Assembly (NCBI RefSeq): GCF_014203665.1
Contig: NZ_JACHJN010000002.1
Location: 248,001 to 312,000, forward strand
Source: Saccharothrix tamanrassetensis
GTDB lineage: Bacteria > Actinomycetota > Actinomycetes > Mycobacteriales > Pseudonocardiaceae
Reading direction: 5' to 3'
DNA length: 64,000 nucleotides
Under the pieces are notes generated by a model, which did not search any database, was not told the DNA's origin, and saw only the letters and a program-made list of their open reading frames with translations. This document shows, in pieces, positions 52,019 through 60,978 of this stretch. The translations under genes and the position numbers were made by a program. Position 1 is the first letter of the stretch; each line of letters starts with the position of its first letter.

Positions 52019-54157
52019 TCACCCCCGTAGGCGCTTCCGGGCGAGAGGGGGGCTCCGCCGGTGATAGGCCGCCGCCGCTTCGGACTCGGCGGCGGCCTCC
52101 AGCCTGCGCCGTGCGACGGCGACGTCGGGGTGGCCGGGCCCGTTGGCCTCCAGCGTGATGGCGAACGCGTCTTCGAGCACCGGGCGCGCCTCGCCCGGCC
52201 GGCCCAGGTCCAGCAGCACGAGCCCGATGCCGCTCAGGTTGGCGGCCACCGAACGGGGTCCGGGCTCGGACACCGAGTCGACGGCGCGGGCGCGTTCCAG
52301 CAGGGGCAGGGCATCGGCGGGGCGGCCCAGGTCGCGCAGCAGGCCGCCGTAGTTGGTCAGGCAGGTGGCGACGTTCGGGTGCTCCGGCCCGTAGACGGTC
52401 TCGGCGATCGCCACGGCCCGCGCGAACAGCGGTTCGGCTTCCTCGGGACGGTCGTGGACGTGCAGGAACGTCGCCGCGCGGTCGAGCAGCCAGGCGGTGG
52501 CCGAGGTCGGGTGGTCGGCGGCGCACGCGGCCAGCACGTGGGGCAGCAGGGCCTGCCAGCGCGACAGGTCCTCCGGTGCGTCGGCGATCCGGCCGGGCAG
52601 GTGCGCGGCCAGCAGGTCCAGCGCGATCAGCGGCATGTCGGTGAACGGTCCGGGCACCCGCATCCCCGACAGCCCCGGCGCGTCGTCGTGCTCGCGGGAC
52701 AGCGCGACCCGTACCGAGTGCCGCACCAGGTCGTGCGCGAACCGCAGTTCGCCGGCCGTGCGGCGGACCAGGTAGTGGTCGACCAGCGCGCCGACGGCGT
52801 TGGCGAACTCGACCGGCCGGGTGACCGCCGCGGCCAGCGGCGGCGGCAGCACCTCCGGGTGTGCGGTGAACAGGTCCAGCGGGACCGGTTCGGGGGCGAG
52901 GTGGACCAGCACGCCGAGCAGTTGCCGGGCCGCCGGGTGCTCGCGCGCCAACGCGCGGAGGGCCGGGTTCCACAGCGTGGCAAGGGTTCCCCGGTGGTGT
53001 CGGACGTGGCCCTGGCGGATCAGCGCGGCCGCGTCGGTGCGCAGCAGTTCCAGGTAGCCGGGCACCGGGACGCCGGTGACGTCCATGTAGGCGGAGGTCT
53101 GCTCGATCGCCAGCGGCAGGTCGCCCAGCGCCGCCGCCAGCCGGTCGGCGTCCTCGCCGGACACCGCCGGCAGCCGGCGCCTGACCAGGGCGACGCTGTC
53201 CGGCCGGTCGAGCACGCCGAGTTCCACCACCTCGCCGAGCGCCCGGAAACCGTTGCGGCGGGTGGTGACCACCACCAGGCCGGAGCCGGGCGGCAGGTGG
53301 TCGCGCACGGCGGCCGGGTCGTCCGCGTCGTCGAACACCACCAGCCACCGCTGCCGGTCGCGCAGCCCGGTCAGCGCGCCGTCGGGCGCACCCAGCTCGC
53401 GGCCGAGCGCGGCCAGGTGGTCGGGGATCAGGGCGGGGTCCTCGGCGGGGATCCACCACACCACGTCGAAGTCGGCCGAGTGCCGGTGCGCGTACTCGAC
53501 CATGAGCTGCGACTTGCCGACGCCCGCCATGCCGAGCAGCGCGTGCACGGTCGCACCGGTTCGGAAAGCCTTGTGCAGCAACGACAGTTCGGCTTCCCGG
53601 CCGGTGAACGCCGGGTTGCGCGCGGGCACGTGCCAGATCTCCGCCAACGCGCCGGGGAACTGCGGCCGCACGGTGACCGCCCTCGGCCCACCCGGAAAAC
53701 CGGGCGGCACCGACGGTTTCAGCCGTCCGGTGAGCGCGCCGCGCACCGCCTCGTGCAGCCGCCTGCGGGACGCGGCCTCGTCGACGCCGAACAGGTCGAC
53801 CGACACGACCGCGCCGAGCAGACCGGGGCGCTCGCAGTCCTCGACGCGCAGCACGAGCAACTGCTGCCGCTCGCCCAACGGGTCGTCGCGCCACGCCGCG
53901 TGCCACTCGGCCTGGCCGTACACCGAGGACAGGTACGTCCGGGACAGCACGGCGACGGTCCGGCTGCTCTCCCGGACGCCCGCCTGCATCCGGTGCACCC
54001 AGTTGCTGCCCGGCACCATGTCCCACGCCTGGATGAGCACGCGGTAGCCGTCCTGCTCGAGCTGCCACGCGATCCACTCCGCCCACGCGCGGTCCTCGCT
54101 GGTGTAGGAGATGAAGAAGTCCGAGTCCGGCAACGTCCGCCCTCCGTTCCCGGACAT
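52019..54157 (-). CDS. TIR-NB-ARC-TPR (NLR-like STAND) protein
   Basis: A 712-residue protein. The N-terminal TIR domain (about 12-140; FFISYTSEDRAWAEWIAWQL) has a candidate NAD-hydrolysing Glu84 in VYGQAEWHAAW. The NB-ARC NTPase has Walker A GMAGVGKSQ (209-217), Walker B RWLVVFDDADD and sensor GLVVVTTRR. C-terminal TPRs follow from about residue 560 (EEAEPLFARAVAIAETVYGP, HPNVATCLTNYGGLLRDLGR). Architecture equals plant/animal NLR proteins; bacterial relatives include antiphage TIR-STAND proteins and the FxsT proteins of FxSxx systems, whose other genes are absent here. It stands alone, divergent from a secreted peptide gene. Confidence 0.9.
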   Translation of the reverse strand: MSGNGGRTLPDSDFFISYTSEDRAWAEWIAWQLEQDGYRVLIQAWDMVPGSNWVHRMQAGVRESSRTVAVLSRTYLSSVYGQAEWHAAWRDDPLGERQQLLVLRVEDCERPGLLGAVVSVDLFGVDEAASRRRLHEAVRGALTGRLKPSVPPGFPGGPRAVTVRPQFPGALAEIWHVPARNPAFTGREAELSLLHKAFRTGATVHALLGMAGVGKSQLMVEYAHRHSADFDVVWWIPAEDPALIPDHLAALGRELGAPDGALTGLRDRQRWLVVFDDADDPAAVRDHLPPGSGLVVVTTRRNGFRALGEVVELGVLDRPDSVALVRRRLPAVSGEDADRLAAALGDLPLAIEQTSAYMDVTGVPVPGYLELLRTDAAALIRQGHVRHHRGTLATLWNPALRALAREHPAARQLLGVLVHLAPEPVPLDLFTAHPEVLPPPLAAAVTRPVEFANAVGALVDHYLVRRTAGELRFAHDLVRHSVRVALSREHDDAPGLSGMRVPGPFTDMPLIALDLLAAHLPGRIADAPEDLSRWQALLPHVLAACAADHPTSATAWLLDRAATFLHVHDRPEEAEPLFARAVAIAETVYGPEHPNVATCLTNYGGLLRDLGRPADALPLLERARAVDSVSEPGPRSVAANLSGIGLVLLDLGRPGEARPVLEDAFAITLEANGPGHPDVAVARRRLEAAAESEAAAAYHRRSPPLARKRLRG

Positions 54158-54359
54158 CGTCCGGCATCGGGGCGTGGACGAAGGCGCAGAACTGCGGACC
54201 GCCGCCGTCCGGAGGGGTGGTGGCGCGATCGCGGGCCGGACCGCGCGACCGCGGACCCCGTCACCCGGACGGGTCGATCATCGGGCTTCGGGTCGCAGGG
54301 CCGGCCGGCCACCGCGAGCATGTTCGGTTGTTCCTGCACATTGACTGTTCGGAGTTCAC

Positions 54360-54530
54360 ATGCGCACCCTCGGCAAGCTCGTCGTGGCGACGACGGCCGC
54401 TCTCATCCTCACCGCCCCGGCCGCCCAGGCCAACCCGCTGGGCGTGTTGGGCGGCAACGCGAGCGTGGGCGGCCTGCTCACGCCCGTGACCAAGCTGCTC
54501 GCCCCGGTGCTCGGCCCCCTCGGCGGCTGA
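54360..54530 (+). CDS. Small secreted peptide (56 aa)
   Basis: A short gene with ATG at 54360. It begins MRTLGKLVVATTAALILTAP, then AAQAN, a clean Sec signal peptide cleaved after AQA near residue 24. The mature 32 residues (LGVLGGNASVGGLL, then TPVTKLLAPVLGPLGG) are Gly/Leu/Pro-rich without Cys, so not a chaplin. A strong terminator follows 15 bases after the stop, supporting a real monocistronic gene. The function is unknown. Confidence 0.72.
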   Translation: MRTLGKLVVATTAALILTAPAAQANPLGVLGGNASVGGLLTPVTKLLAPVLGPLGG

Positions 54531-54545
54531 TCCCCGACGTGCCGG

Positions 54546-54576
54546 CGAGGCCCCCGGCCACCTGCCGGGGGCCTCG
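54546..54576 (+). terminator. Terminator of the secreted peptide gene
   Basis: A perfect 13-bp stem (CGAGGCCCCCGGC with GCCGGGGGCCTCG) with a 5-base loop. Confidence 0.85.
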
Positions 54577-54646
54577 CCGCGTCACAGCAAGGTGAAGCGC
54601 AACGCGCGCGGAACCTCCCCGAGCGGTGGGCCGACCGAAGGGCGCG

Positions 54647-55462
54647 CTAGCGGAACGCGGCGGCGTGCTCGGCCGCCCAGGACGCGAAGGACCGCGCGGG
54701 ACGGCCCAGCACGTCCCGCACCGCCGACGTCACGGTGTACGCCTCGGGCGGCGGATCTCCGTGCCACGACAGGAGGAGCTCCACCAGTTCGGCGGACAGG
54801 CCGGCCTGCCGCGACCGCTCGCGGGCCTGGTCGCGGGACAGCTCCTGGAACGTCAGCGGACGCCCGATCGCCGTGCCGATGAGCGCCAGCTTCTCCCGCG
54901 GCGACAACGCTTCCGGCCCGGTGAGCGGGTAGTGCCGCCCCGCGTGCCCCTCCCGCGTGAGCACCGCCGCCGCGACCGCGCCGACATCGCCCTCGTCCAC
55001 CACGGCCGTCCGCACGTCGGCGAACGGCTCGTCCACCACCCCCGTCGCCCGGATCCGCTCGGCCCACGTCAACGTGTTGCCCATGAAGTCCGTCGGCTGC
55101 AGCACCGTCCACTCCAGCCCGCTGCCTTCGACGGCCTCCTCCACCGGCCCCGGCACCCCGTTCCACAGCACGGACACCCGCCGCACCCCGGAGGCCGCGG
55201 CCAGCGCCACGATCTCCGGCCCGGTGGTCAACGTCGCGTAGTCGTCACCGCCCACGGTGAGCAGGTGCACGCCGGTGACCCCCGCGAACGCCTCCTCCAA
55301 CGTGCCCGGATCGGTCAGGTCGCCGCGCACCACCTCCACCCCGGGCAGGTCGGCCCGCGCCGGGTCGCGGGTCAGCGCCCGGACCCGGTGCCCGTCCCGC
55401 AGCAGGTGCGCCACCACGTGCCGTCCCGCCCGCCCGGTCGCGCCGGTCACCAGATAGGTCAT
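54647..55462 (-). CDS. NmrA-like NAD(P)-binding oxidoreductase
   Basis: A 271-residue atypical SDR: N-terminal VTGATGRAGRHVVAHLL, VRALTRDPARADLPG, and TVLQPTDFMGNTL. There is no classical Ser-Tyr-Lys triad. Related proteins act as NAD(P)H:quinone oxidoreductases or redox sensors. Its promoter carries a SoxR-like box in a 19-bp spacer (55490-55520), and in Streptomyces the SoxR regulon includes NAD(P)-dependent oxidoreductases of this sort. It is therefore likely induced by redox-active compounds. SD GAGGAGGGG precedes the ATG. Confidence 0.88.
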   Translation of the reverse strand: MTYLVTGATGRAGRHVVAHLLRDGHRVRALTRDPARADLPGVEVVRGDLTDPGTLEEAFAGVTGVHLLTVGGDDYATLTTGPEIVALAAASGVRRVSVLWNGVPGPVEEAVEGSGLEWTVLQPTDFMGNTLTWAERIRATGVVDEPFADVRTAVVDEGDVGAVAAAVLTREGHAGRHYPLTGPEALSPREKLALIGTAIGRPLTFQELSRDQARERSRQAGLSAELVELLLSWHGDPPPEAYTVTSAVRDVLGRPARSFASWAAEHAAAFR

Positions 55463-55489
55463 GGGTACCCCTCCTCATCAGCGGGTGCG

Positions 55490-55520
55490 ACGCTATGACC
55501 TCCAGTTAGCTCGAGGTCAA
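55490..55520 (-). promoter_or_regulatory. SoxR-type promoter of the NmrA-like gene
   Basis: On the minus strand TTGACC (-35, 55520-55515) and TAGCGT (-10, 55495-55490) are exactly 19 bp apart. Across them lies ACCTCGAGCTAACTGGAGGT (55517-55498), which matches the SoxR core CCTCAAGTTAACTTGAGG at 15 of 18 positions and keeps the dyad. The soxR gene is elsewhere. Confidence 0.75.
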
Positions 55521-55590
55521 CGGTATCGATCCAGCGTCGGCCGTCACAGCGGATGCCGCCCACCGGCGGTCATCTGGCAGGCTTGCGGCC

Positions 55591-56337
55591 ATGGCTGTCG
55601 GAACCCTGGTGCTGCTCCGCCACGGCGAGAGCGTGTGGAACGCGGAGAACCTGTTCACCGGCTGGGTGGACGTCCCCCTGTCGGAGAAGGGCGTGAAGGA
55701 GGCCGAGCGCGGCGGCGTGCTGCTGCGGGAGGCGGGCATCCTGCCCGAGGTGGTGCACACGTCGCTGCTGCGCCGCGCCATCGCCACGGCCAACCTCGCG
55801 CTGGACAAGGCCGACCGCCACTGGATCCCGGTGCGCCGCGACTGGCGGCTCAACGAGCGGCACTACGGCGCGCTGCAGGGCAAGAACAAGAAGCAGACCC
55901 TGGCGGAGTTCGGCGAGGAGCAGTTCATGCTCTGGCGCCGGTCCTACGACACCCCGCCGCCGCCGATCGCTCCGGGCGCCGAGTTCGGCCAGGACGCCGA
56001 CCCGCGCTACGCCGACCTCGGCCCCGACCTGCCGCTCACCGAGTGCCTGCTGGACGTGGTGAAGCGGATGATCCCGTACTGGGAGTCGGCGGTCGTGCCG
56101 GACCTGCGCGCGGGCCGGACGGTGCTGGTCGCCGCGCACGGCAATTCGCTGCGCGCGCTGGTCAAGCACCTGGACGGCATCTCGGACGACGACATCGCCG
56201 GCCTGAACATCCCGACCGGCATCCCGCTGCGCTACGACCTGGACGAGGCCCTCAAGCCGCTCAACCCCGGCGGCACCTACCTGGATCCGGACGCGGCGGC
56301 GAACGCGATCAAGGCCGTGGCCAACCAGGGCAGGTAG
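55591..56337 (+). CDS. gpmA: 2,3-bisphosphoglycerate-dependent phosphoglycerate mutase
   Basis: A 248-residue glycolytic enzyme. It has the phosphohistidine motif [10 protein letters not shown] (about 8-17), [12 protein letters not shown] and [14 protein letters not shown] with the second His. It precedes senX3-regX3 as in mycobacteria. A terminator follows. Confidence 0.97.
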   Translation: MAVGTLVLLRHGESVWNAENLFTGWVDVPLSEKGVKEAERGGVLLREAGILPEVVHTSLLRRAIATANLALDKADRHWIPVRRDWRLNERHYGALQGKNKKQTLAEFGEEQFMLWRRSYDTPPPPIAPGAEFGQDADPRYADLGPDLPLTECLLDVVKRMIPYWESAVVPDLRAGRTVLVAAHGNSLRALVKHLDGISDDDIAGLNIPTGIPLRYDLDEALKPLNPGGTYLDPDAAANAIKAVANQGR

Positions 56338-56349
56338 GCACCGATCGCC

Positions 56350-56382
56350 GAAGGGGGACGGCCCGCCGGGCCGTCCCCCTTC
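56350..56382 (+). terminator. Terminator of gpmA
   Basis: A 15-bp perfect stem (GAAGGGGGACGGCCC with GGGCCGTCCCCCTTC) and a 3-base loop 12 bases past the stop. The 240 bp after it hold the senX3 promoter only. Confidence 0.85.
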
Positions 56383-56624
56383 GCGCGTCCGCGTGCCCGT
56401 CGCCCCGCCCGCCGACTTCCGGTACGTCGTCCGGGCGACACCTGAACGAGGACCGGGCGTCCGCCCGGCGGACGCTGTCCGAACAGGACCCCACCCGGTC
56501 GGACACGATTGGGTGAACTGAAACCGTCCTGGAAGAAAACATCGGTGCCGGACGGTGTCGCCGGTATCACGAACCACGCCTGCGGGCTAGGCCGCACCCG
56601 GCCTGACCTGCTTACGATGCGTCC

Positions 56625-57815
56625 GTGACCGCAACGGGTTACCTCGTCCTGTCGATCGGCGCTCTGCTGATCGGCGGCGCGGCCTTTCTGGTCGGCCGGG
56701 CCACCGCCCCCCGCACCGAACGCCCCGCCGGCCTCACCGTCGCCGACCTCATGGCCATGGTGGTCCAGTCCTCCCACGACGGCATCGTCGTCCTCAACGT
56801 GTTCGGGGACGTCGTGCTGCACAACCCGCGCGCCGAGGAACTCGGCGTCGTGCGCAACAACCGCGTCGACGACCGGGCCCGGCGGGCGGCCGAGCTGTCC
56901 CGGCAGACCGGCGAGGTGGTGCACGTCGACCTGTCCTCGCTGGAGGTCAAGGGCCGCCAGCCGGAGGCGGTGCACGCCAAGGTCAAGGTGATCACCGACG
57001 GCTTCGTCGTGGTGGACGCCTCCGACGAGTCCGAGGCGGTCCGCCTGGAAGCCACCCGGCGCGACTTCGTGGCCAACGTCAGCCACGAGCTCAAGACCCC
57101 GGTCGGCGCGCTCGCCCTGCTCGCGGAGGCCGTCCTGGACGCCGCCGACGACCAGGAGGAGGTGCGCCGGTTCAGCGCCAAGATCATGCAGGAGGCCACC
57201 CGGCTGGGCACCCTGGTCACCGAGCTGATCGCGCTGTCCAGGCTCCAGGGCGCGGAGAAGCTGCCCGAGCTGCACCGGGTGGAGGTGGACGTGGTGATCA
57301 ACGAGGCGATGAGCCGCTCGAAGCTGGCCGCCGAGTCCGCCGGCATCGAGGTCGCCACCGACGAGCCGAGCGGGCTGGAGGTGGAGGGCGACCGGACGCT
57401 GCTGGTCACCGCGCTGAGCAACCTGCTGGACAACGCGGTCGCGTACTCGCCGCCGGGCAGCCCGGTGTCGGTCAGCCGCAAGCTGGTCGGGGGCTTCGTG
57501 GAGATCGCGGTCACCGACCGGGGCATCGGCATCGCCGAGGACCAGCAGACCCGCGTGTTCGAACGCTTCTACCGGGTGGACAAGGCCCGCTCGCGCGCCA
57601 CCGGCGGCACCGGGCTCGGCCTGGCCATCGTCAAGCACGTCGCCGCCAACCACGGCGGCGAGGTGAAGCTGTGGAGCCTGCCCGGCACCGGCTCCACGTT
57701 CACCCTGCGCATCCCGGCGCACCCCGACCGGGACGAGCGCACCGCCGACCTGCCCAAGCCGGAACTCGCAGTCCCTGTGCCGACCGGCGCGGGCAAACCC
57801 GGAGGAGAGCTGTGA
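56625..57815 (+). CDS. senX3: Sensor histidine kinase SenX3
   Basis: A 396-residue kinase. One or two N-terminal membrane helices (about 5-24) are followed by a PAS-like sensor domain (40-130), then the dimerisation/phosphoacceptor helix with His154 in FVANVSHELKTPVGAL. ATPase boxes are LDNAVAYSPPGSP (N), VTDRGIGIAED (G1) and GGTGLGLAIVKH (G2). It responds to phosphate limitation with RegX3. The GTG at 56625 is 6 bases after a -10-like TACGAT, so the mRNA is probably leaderless. Confidence 0.96.
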   Translation: MTATGYLVLSIGALLIGGAAFLVGRATAPRTERPAGLTVADLMAMVVQSSHDGIVVLNVFGDVVLHNPRAEELGVVRNNRVDDRARRAAELSRQTGEVVHVDLSSLEVKGRQPEAVHAKVKVITDGFVVVDASDESEAVRLEATRRDFVANVSHELKTPVGALALLAEAVLDAADDQEEVRRFSAKIMQEATRLGTLVTELIALSRLQGAEKLPELHRVEVDVVINEAMSRSKLAAESAGIEVATDEPSGLEVEGDRTLLVTALSNLLDNAVAYSPPGSPVSVSRKLVGGFVEIAVTDRGIGIAEDQQTRVFERFYRVDKARSRATGGTGLGLAIVKHVAANHGGEVKLWSLPGTGSTFTLRIPAHPDRDERTADLPKPELAVPVPTGAGKPGGEL

Positions 57816-58492
57816 CCAGGGTGCTCATCGTGGAGGACGAGGAGTCCTTCGCCGATCCGCTCGCCTTCCTGCTGCGCAAGGAGGGCTTCACCGCGGCCCT
57901 CGCGGCCACCGGCCAGGAGGCGCTGGAGGAGTTCGACCGCAACGGCGCCGACATCGTGCTGCTCGACCTGATGCTGCCCGGCATGAGCGGCACCGACGTG
58001 TGCAAGCAGCTGCGCGCCCGCTCGGCCGTGCCCGTGATCATGGTCACTGCGCGGGACAGCGAGATCGACAAGGTGGTCGGTCTGGAACTGGGCGCGGACG
58101 ACTACGTCACCAAGCCGTACTCGGCGCGCGAGCTGATCGCCCGGATCCGCGCCGTGCTGCGCCGGGGCGGCGAGTCCGAGGAGCTGTTGCCGCAGGTCCT
58201 GGAGGCGGGGCCGGTCCGGATGGACGTCGAGCGGCACGTCGTGACGGTGGACGGCGGCGAGGTCAACCTGCCGCTGAAGGAGTTCGACCTGCTGGAGTAC
58301 CTGCTGCGCAACGTCGGCCGGGTGCTCACCAGGGGCCAGCTCATCGACCGGGTGTGGGGCGCGGACTACGTCGGCGACACCAAGACGCTGGACGTGCACG
58401 TCAAGCGGCTGCGCTCGAAGATCGAACCCGACCCGTCCGCGCCGCGCCACCTGGTGACCGTGCGCGGACTGGGCTACAAGTTCGAGTCCTGA
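57812..58492 (+). CDS. regX3: Response regulator RegX3
   Basis: A 226-residue OmpR/PhoB-type regulator. The receiver has VEDEES, phospho-acceptor Asp52 in VLLDLMLPG, and Lys in DDYVTKPYS. The C-terminal winged helix has LKEFDLLEYLLRN and DVHVKRLRSKIEPDPS. It activates phosphate-scavenging genes. GTG start in the senX3 stop (GTGA) with SD GGAGGAG. Confidence 0.97.
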   Translation: MTRVLIVEDEESFADPLAFLLRKEGFTAALAATGQEALEEFDRNGADIVLLDLMLPGMSGTDVCKQLRARSAVPVIMVTARDSEIDKVVGLELGADDYVTKPYSARELIARIRAVLRRGGESEELLPQVLEAGPVRMDVERHVVTVDGGEVNLPLKEFDLLEYLLRNVGRVLTRGQLIDRVWGADYVGDTKTLDVHVKRLRSKIEPDPSAPRHLVTVRGLGYKFES

Positions 58493-58519
58493 CCCACCCG
58501 ACCGGGTACGGTGCACGCC

Positions 58520-59542
58520 GTGCGCCTAGGGGTGCTTGATGTCGGGTCCAACACCGTCCACCTCTTGGTGGTGGACGCCCATCGGGGTGCCCACCCGACG
58601 CCGATGAGTTCGGAGAAGTCCGTGCTGCGGCTCGCCGAGCAGCTCGACGGCAACGGGCTGCTCACCAAGGCGGGTGCGGACCAGCTGGTGCGCACCGTCG
58701 CGGCCACCAAGGCGTCGGCGGCCCGGCTGGGCTGCGAGGACCTGATGGCGTTCGCCACGTCGGCGGTGCGCGAGGCGGGCAACTCGGCCGAGGTGCTCGA
58801 CCGGGTGCGCAGCGAGACCGGCGTGGAGCTGGAGGTGCTCTCCGGCGAGGACGAGGCCCGCTACACGTTCCTGGCGGTGCGCCGCTGGTACGGGTGGTCC
58901 GCCGGGCGGCTGCTGAGCCTGGACATCGGGGGCGGCTCGCTGGAGCTCGCGGTCGGCGTGGACGAGAAGCCCGAGGAGGCGTTCTCGGTGCCGCTGGGCG
59001 CGGGCCGGCTGACCCGGACCCGGTTCCGGCACGACCCGCCGAGCCGGGCGGAGATCAACGAGACCACCGAGTGGCTGGACGACCAGCTCGCCCCGGTGGC
59101 GAAGAAGCTGCGGCGGGTGGGTTCGCCCGATCGGGTGGTTGCGACGTCAAAGACGTTCCGGACGCTGGCCCGGCTCACCGGCGCCGCCCCGTCGTCGGCC
59201 GGTCCCCGCGCCCGCCGCGTGCTCACCCACGCCGGCCTGCGCCAACTCACCGGCTTCATCTCCCGGATGTCCGCGCACGACCTCGCCGAGCTGGAGGGCG
59301 TGAGCGCGAGCCGGGCCCACCAGCTGGTGGCGGGGGCCCTGGTGGCGGAGGCCACCATGCGAGCCCTGTCACTCGGCGAGTTGGAGATTTGCCCCTGGGC
59401 GCTGCGGGAAGGTGTCATCCTGCGTCGGCTGGATCACACCAACGGGTCGGACGACGGCGCGGGACAGGACACCCCCGCGGCCCGCGGCCGGCGGTCGGGT
59501 GACACTGGACGGACTGGCCGCCACGGGGCACGGTGGAGTTGA
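58520..59542 (+). CDS. ppx: Ppx/GppA-family exopolyphosphatase
   Basis: A 340-residue ASKHA-fold enzyme: GVLDVGSNTVHLLVVD at the N-terminus, MAFATSAVREAGNS and SLDIGGGSLELAVG. It removes phosphate from polyphosphate or acts on pppGpp, and its place after senX3-regX3 matches mycobacterial Rv0496. GTG start with a -10-like TACGGT 7 bases upstream (58507-58512), again leaderless. The C-terminal 25 residues are a disordered Gly/Arg tail. Confidence 0.93.
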   Translation: MRLGVLDVGSNTVHLLVVDAHRGAHPTPMSSEKSVLRLAEQLDGNGLLTKAGADQLVRTVAATKASAARLGCEDLMAFATSAVREAGNSAEVLDRVRSETGVELEVLSGEDEARYTFLAVRRWYGWSAGRLLSLDIGGGSLELAVGVDEKPEEAFSVPLGAGRLTRTRFRHDPPSRAEINETTEWLDDQLAPVAKKLRRVGSPDRVVATSKTFRTLARLTGAAPSSAGPRARRVLTHAGLRQLTGFISRMSAHDLAELEGVSASRAHQLVAGALVAEATMRALSLGELEICPWALREGVILRRLDHTNGSDDGAGQDTPAARGRRSGDTGRTGRHGARWS

Positions 59543-60978
59543 TGAGTCGAGAGAGCGAGTCGGAGCAGACCCAGCGCACCGTCGCGGAGTTGCTCGCCCA
59601 GTACGGCGGGGGCTCCGGCGAGGTGACGCCGCGTCGGCGACGCCGCCGCGCCGAGGACGCCTCGGACACCGCTCCCCAGGCGATCATCGACCGGGTCAAC
59701 TCGGACAGCGGCCGGCTGCTGCCGATCCGCGACGAACCGGGGTACGAGCGCGACGAACCGGGGTACGAGTCCGGGTACGAACCCGCACCGCCCACCTCCG
59801 CCGCGCCTCCGCTGCCCCCGCCGGTCGCGGCCCCTCCGCTGCCGCAACGCGGACGCCCCGGCCCCGGCGAGGCCGAGCGCACCGCCTACCAGCCGCCGGT
59901 CCGGCCGGAGCCGCCCACGCCCTCGGTCCGCCCCGAGCAGCCCGCCGGTGCGCCGCACGCCCGGCCCGAGCCGCCCGGCCGGCACGAACCGCCGTACGCC
60001 CGGCCCGAGCCGCCGGCCGCCCGGCTCGACCCGCCGCCGACGTCCCCCGCCGGCCGGCTCGACCCGTCGGCCCGGTTGGACCCGTCGGCCAGGCCGGACC
60101 AGGCACCGGCCGACCGCCGCCGGGTGCCGCCCGCGCCGAACCCCGCCGAGGAGACCCGCCAGGTCCCGCCGATCGTCGACGACTACGCGGGCGACGCGTA
60201 CGCGGACGGCGACGAGTACGACTACGCCGGTGAGCCCACCCGGCCCAACCCGCCGAAGCCGAACGTCCCGCAGGCGGGCCTCGGCCCGCCGCCGGGGGCG
60301 CTGAAGCCGCCGCCCGCCGACGCGTCCCGCGCGAACCTGGTGCGCCCCGGCGCACCCCCGCCCGCCGGGAAGCCGCCGGTGCGCGAGCCGGCGACCGAGA
60401 TCCTGCCGCGCATCACCGACAAGCTCACGCCGAACGTGCCGCTGGAGTCGCTGCCCACCGAGTCCGTGCTGATCGTGCCGCCCGCGCCGGCCCGGCTGCC
60501 GGAGCCGCTGCCCGACCAGTCCGCCGAGGACTGGTTCGGCGACGACGAGGACGAGGAGCGCGCGGCCGAGCCGGAGAGCACCCAGTTCCACCCGTACGTC
60601 GACCTGGACGAGGAGGACGACGAGGACGACTACCCGCGCCGGGACGCCGCCGGCTTCGACGACGAGGAGCCCGCCGGGCTCGCCGACGTCGACCCGGAGG
60701 AGCCCGAGGACCGTTCGCCGGGCAAGGAGTGGCTGGTCATGATCGGCCAGCTGGCGATCGGCGTGCTCGGCGGCGCGGCGCTGTGGCTGGGCTTCAGCTT
60801 CCTGTGGCGGACCCTCGCGCCCGCCGCGCTGGTGGTGGCGCTCGCGGTCACCGTCGGGCTGGTCATGCTGGTGCGCAGGATCCGCCGCGCGGACGACCTC
60901 CAGACCACCATCCTGGCCGTGCTGGTCGGCCTGATCGTCACGGTGTCACCAGCGGCGATGCTGCTGGTGAAGTCTTGA
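59542..60978 (+). CDS. Pro-rich membrane protein (Rv0497-like)
   Basis: A 478-residue protein. It begins with [23 protein letters not shown] (quoted in part), a short conserved start, then about 330 residues of Pro/Arg/Glu-rich disorder including RPEPP and [14 protein letters not shown] repeats. An acidic stretch ([11 protein letters not shown]) precedes two or three C-terminal membrane helices (about 395-475). It is cytoplasmic except for the C-terminal anchor. The mycobacterial homologue has no firm function. Start overlaps the ppx stop (TGATG). Confidence 0.85.
   Translation: MSRESESEQTQRTVAELLAQYGGGSGEVTPRRRRRRAEDASDTAPQAIIDRVNSDSGRLLPIRDEPGYERDEPGYESGYEPAPPTSAAPPLPPPVAAPPLPQRGRPGPGEAERTAYQPPVRPEPPTPSVRPEQPAGAPHARPEPPGRHEPPYARPEPPAARLDPPPTSPAGRLDPSARLDPSARPDQAPADRRRVPPAPNPAEETRQVPPIVDDYAGDAYADGDEYDYAGEPTRPNPPKPNVPQAGLGPPPGALKPPPADASRANLVRPGAPPPAGKPPVREPATEILPRITDKLTPNVPLESLPTESVLIVPPAPARLPEPLPDQSAEDWFGDDEDEERAAEPESTQFHPYVDLDEEDDEDDYPRRDAAGFDDEEPAGLADVDPEEPEDRSPGKEWLVMIGQLAIGVLGGAALWLGFSFLWRTLAPAALVVALAVTVGLVMLVRRIRRADDLQTTILAVLVGLIVTVSPAAMLLVKS

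Noticed and set aside
30329..54157. FxSxx-COOH ribosomal-peptide system (PCMT-like methyltransferase plus TIR-TPR protein)
   Set aside because: The two genes are over 20 kb apart, and no FxSxx precursor or radical-SAM gene is present.
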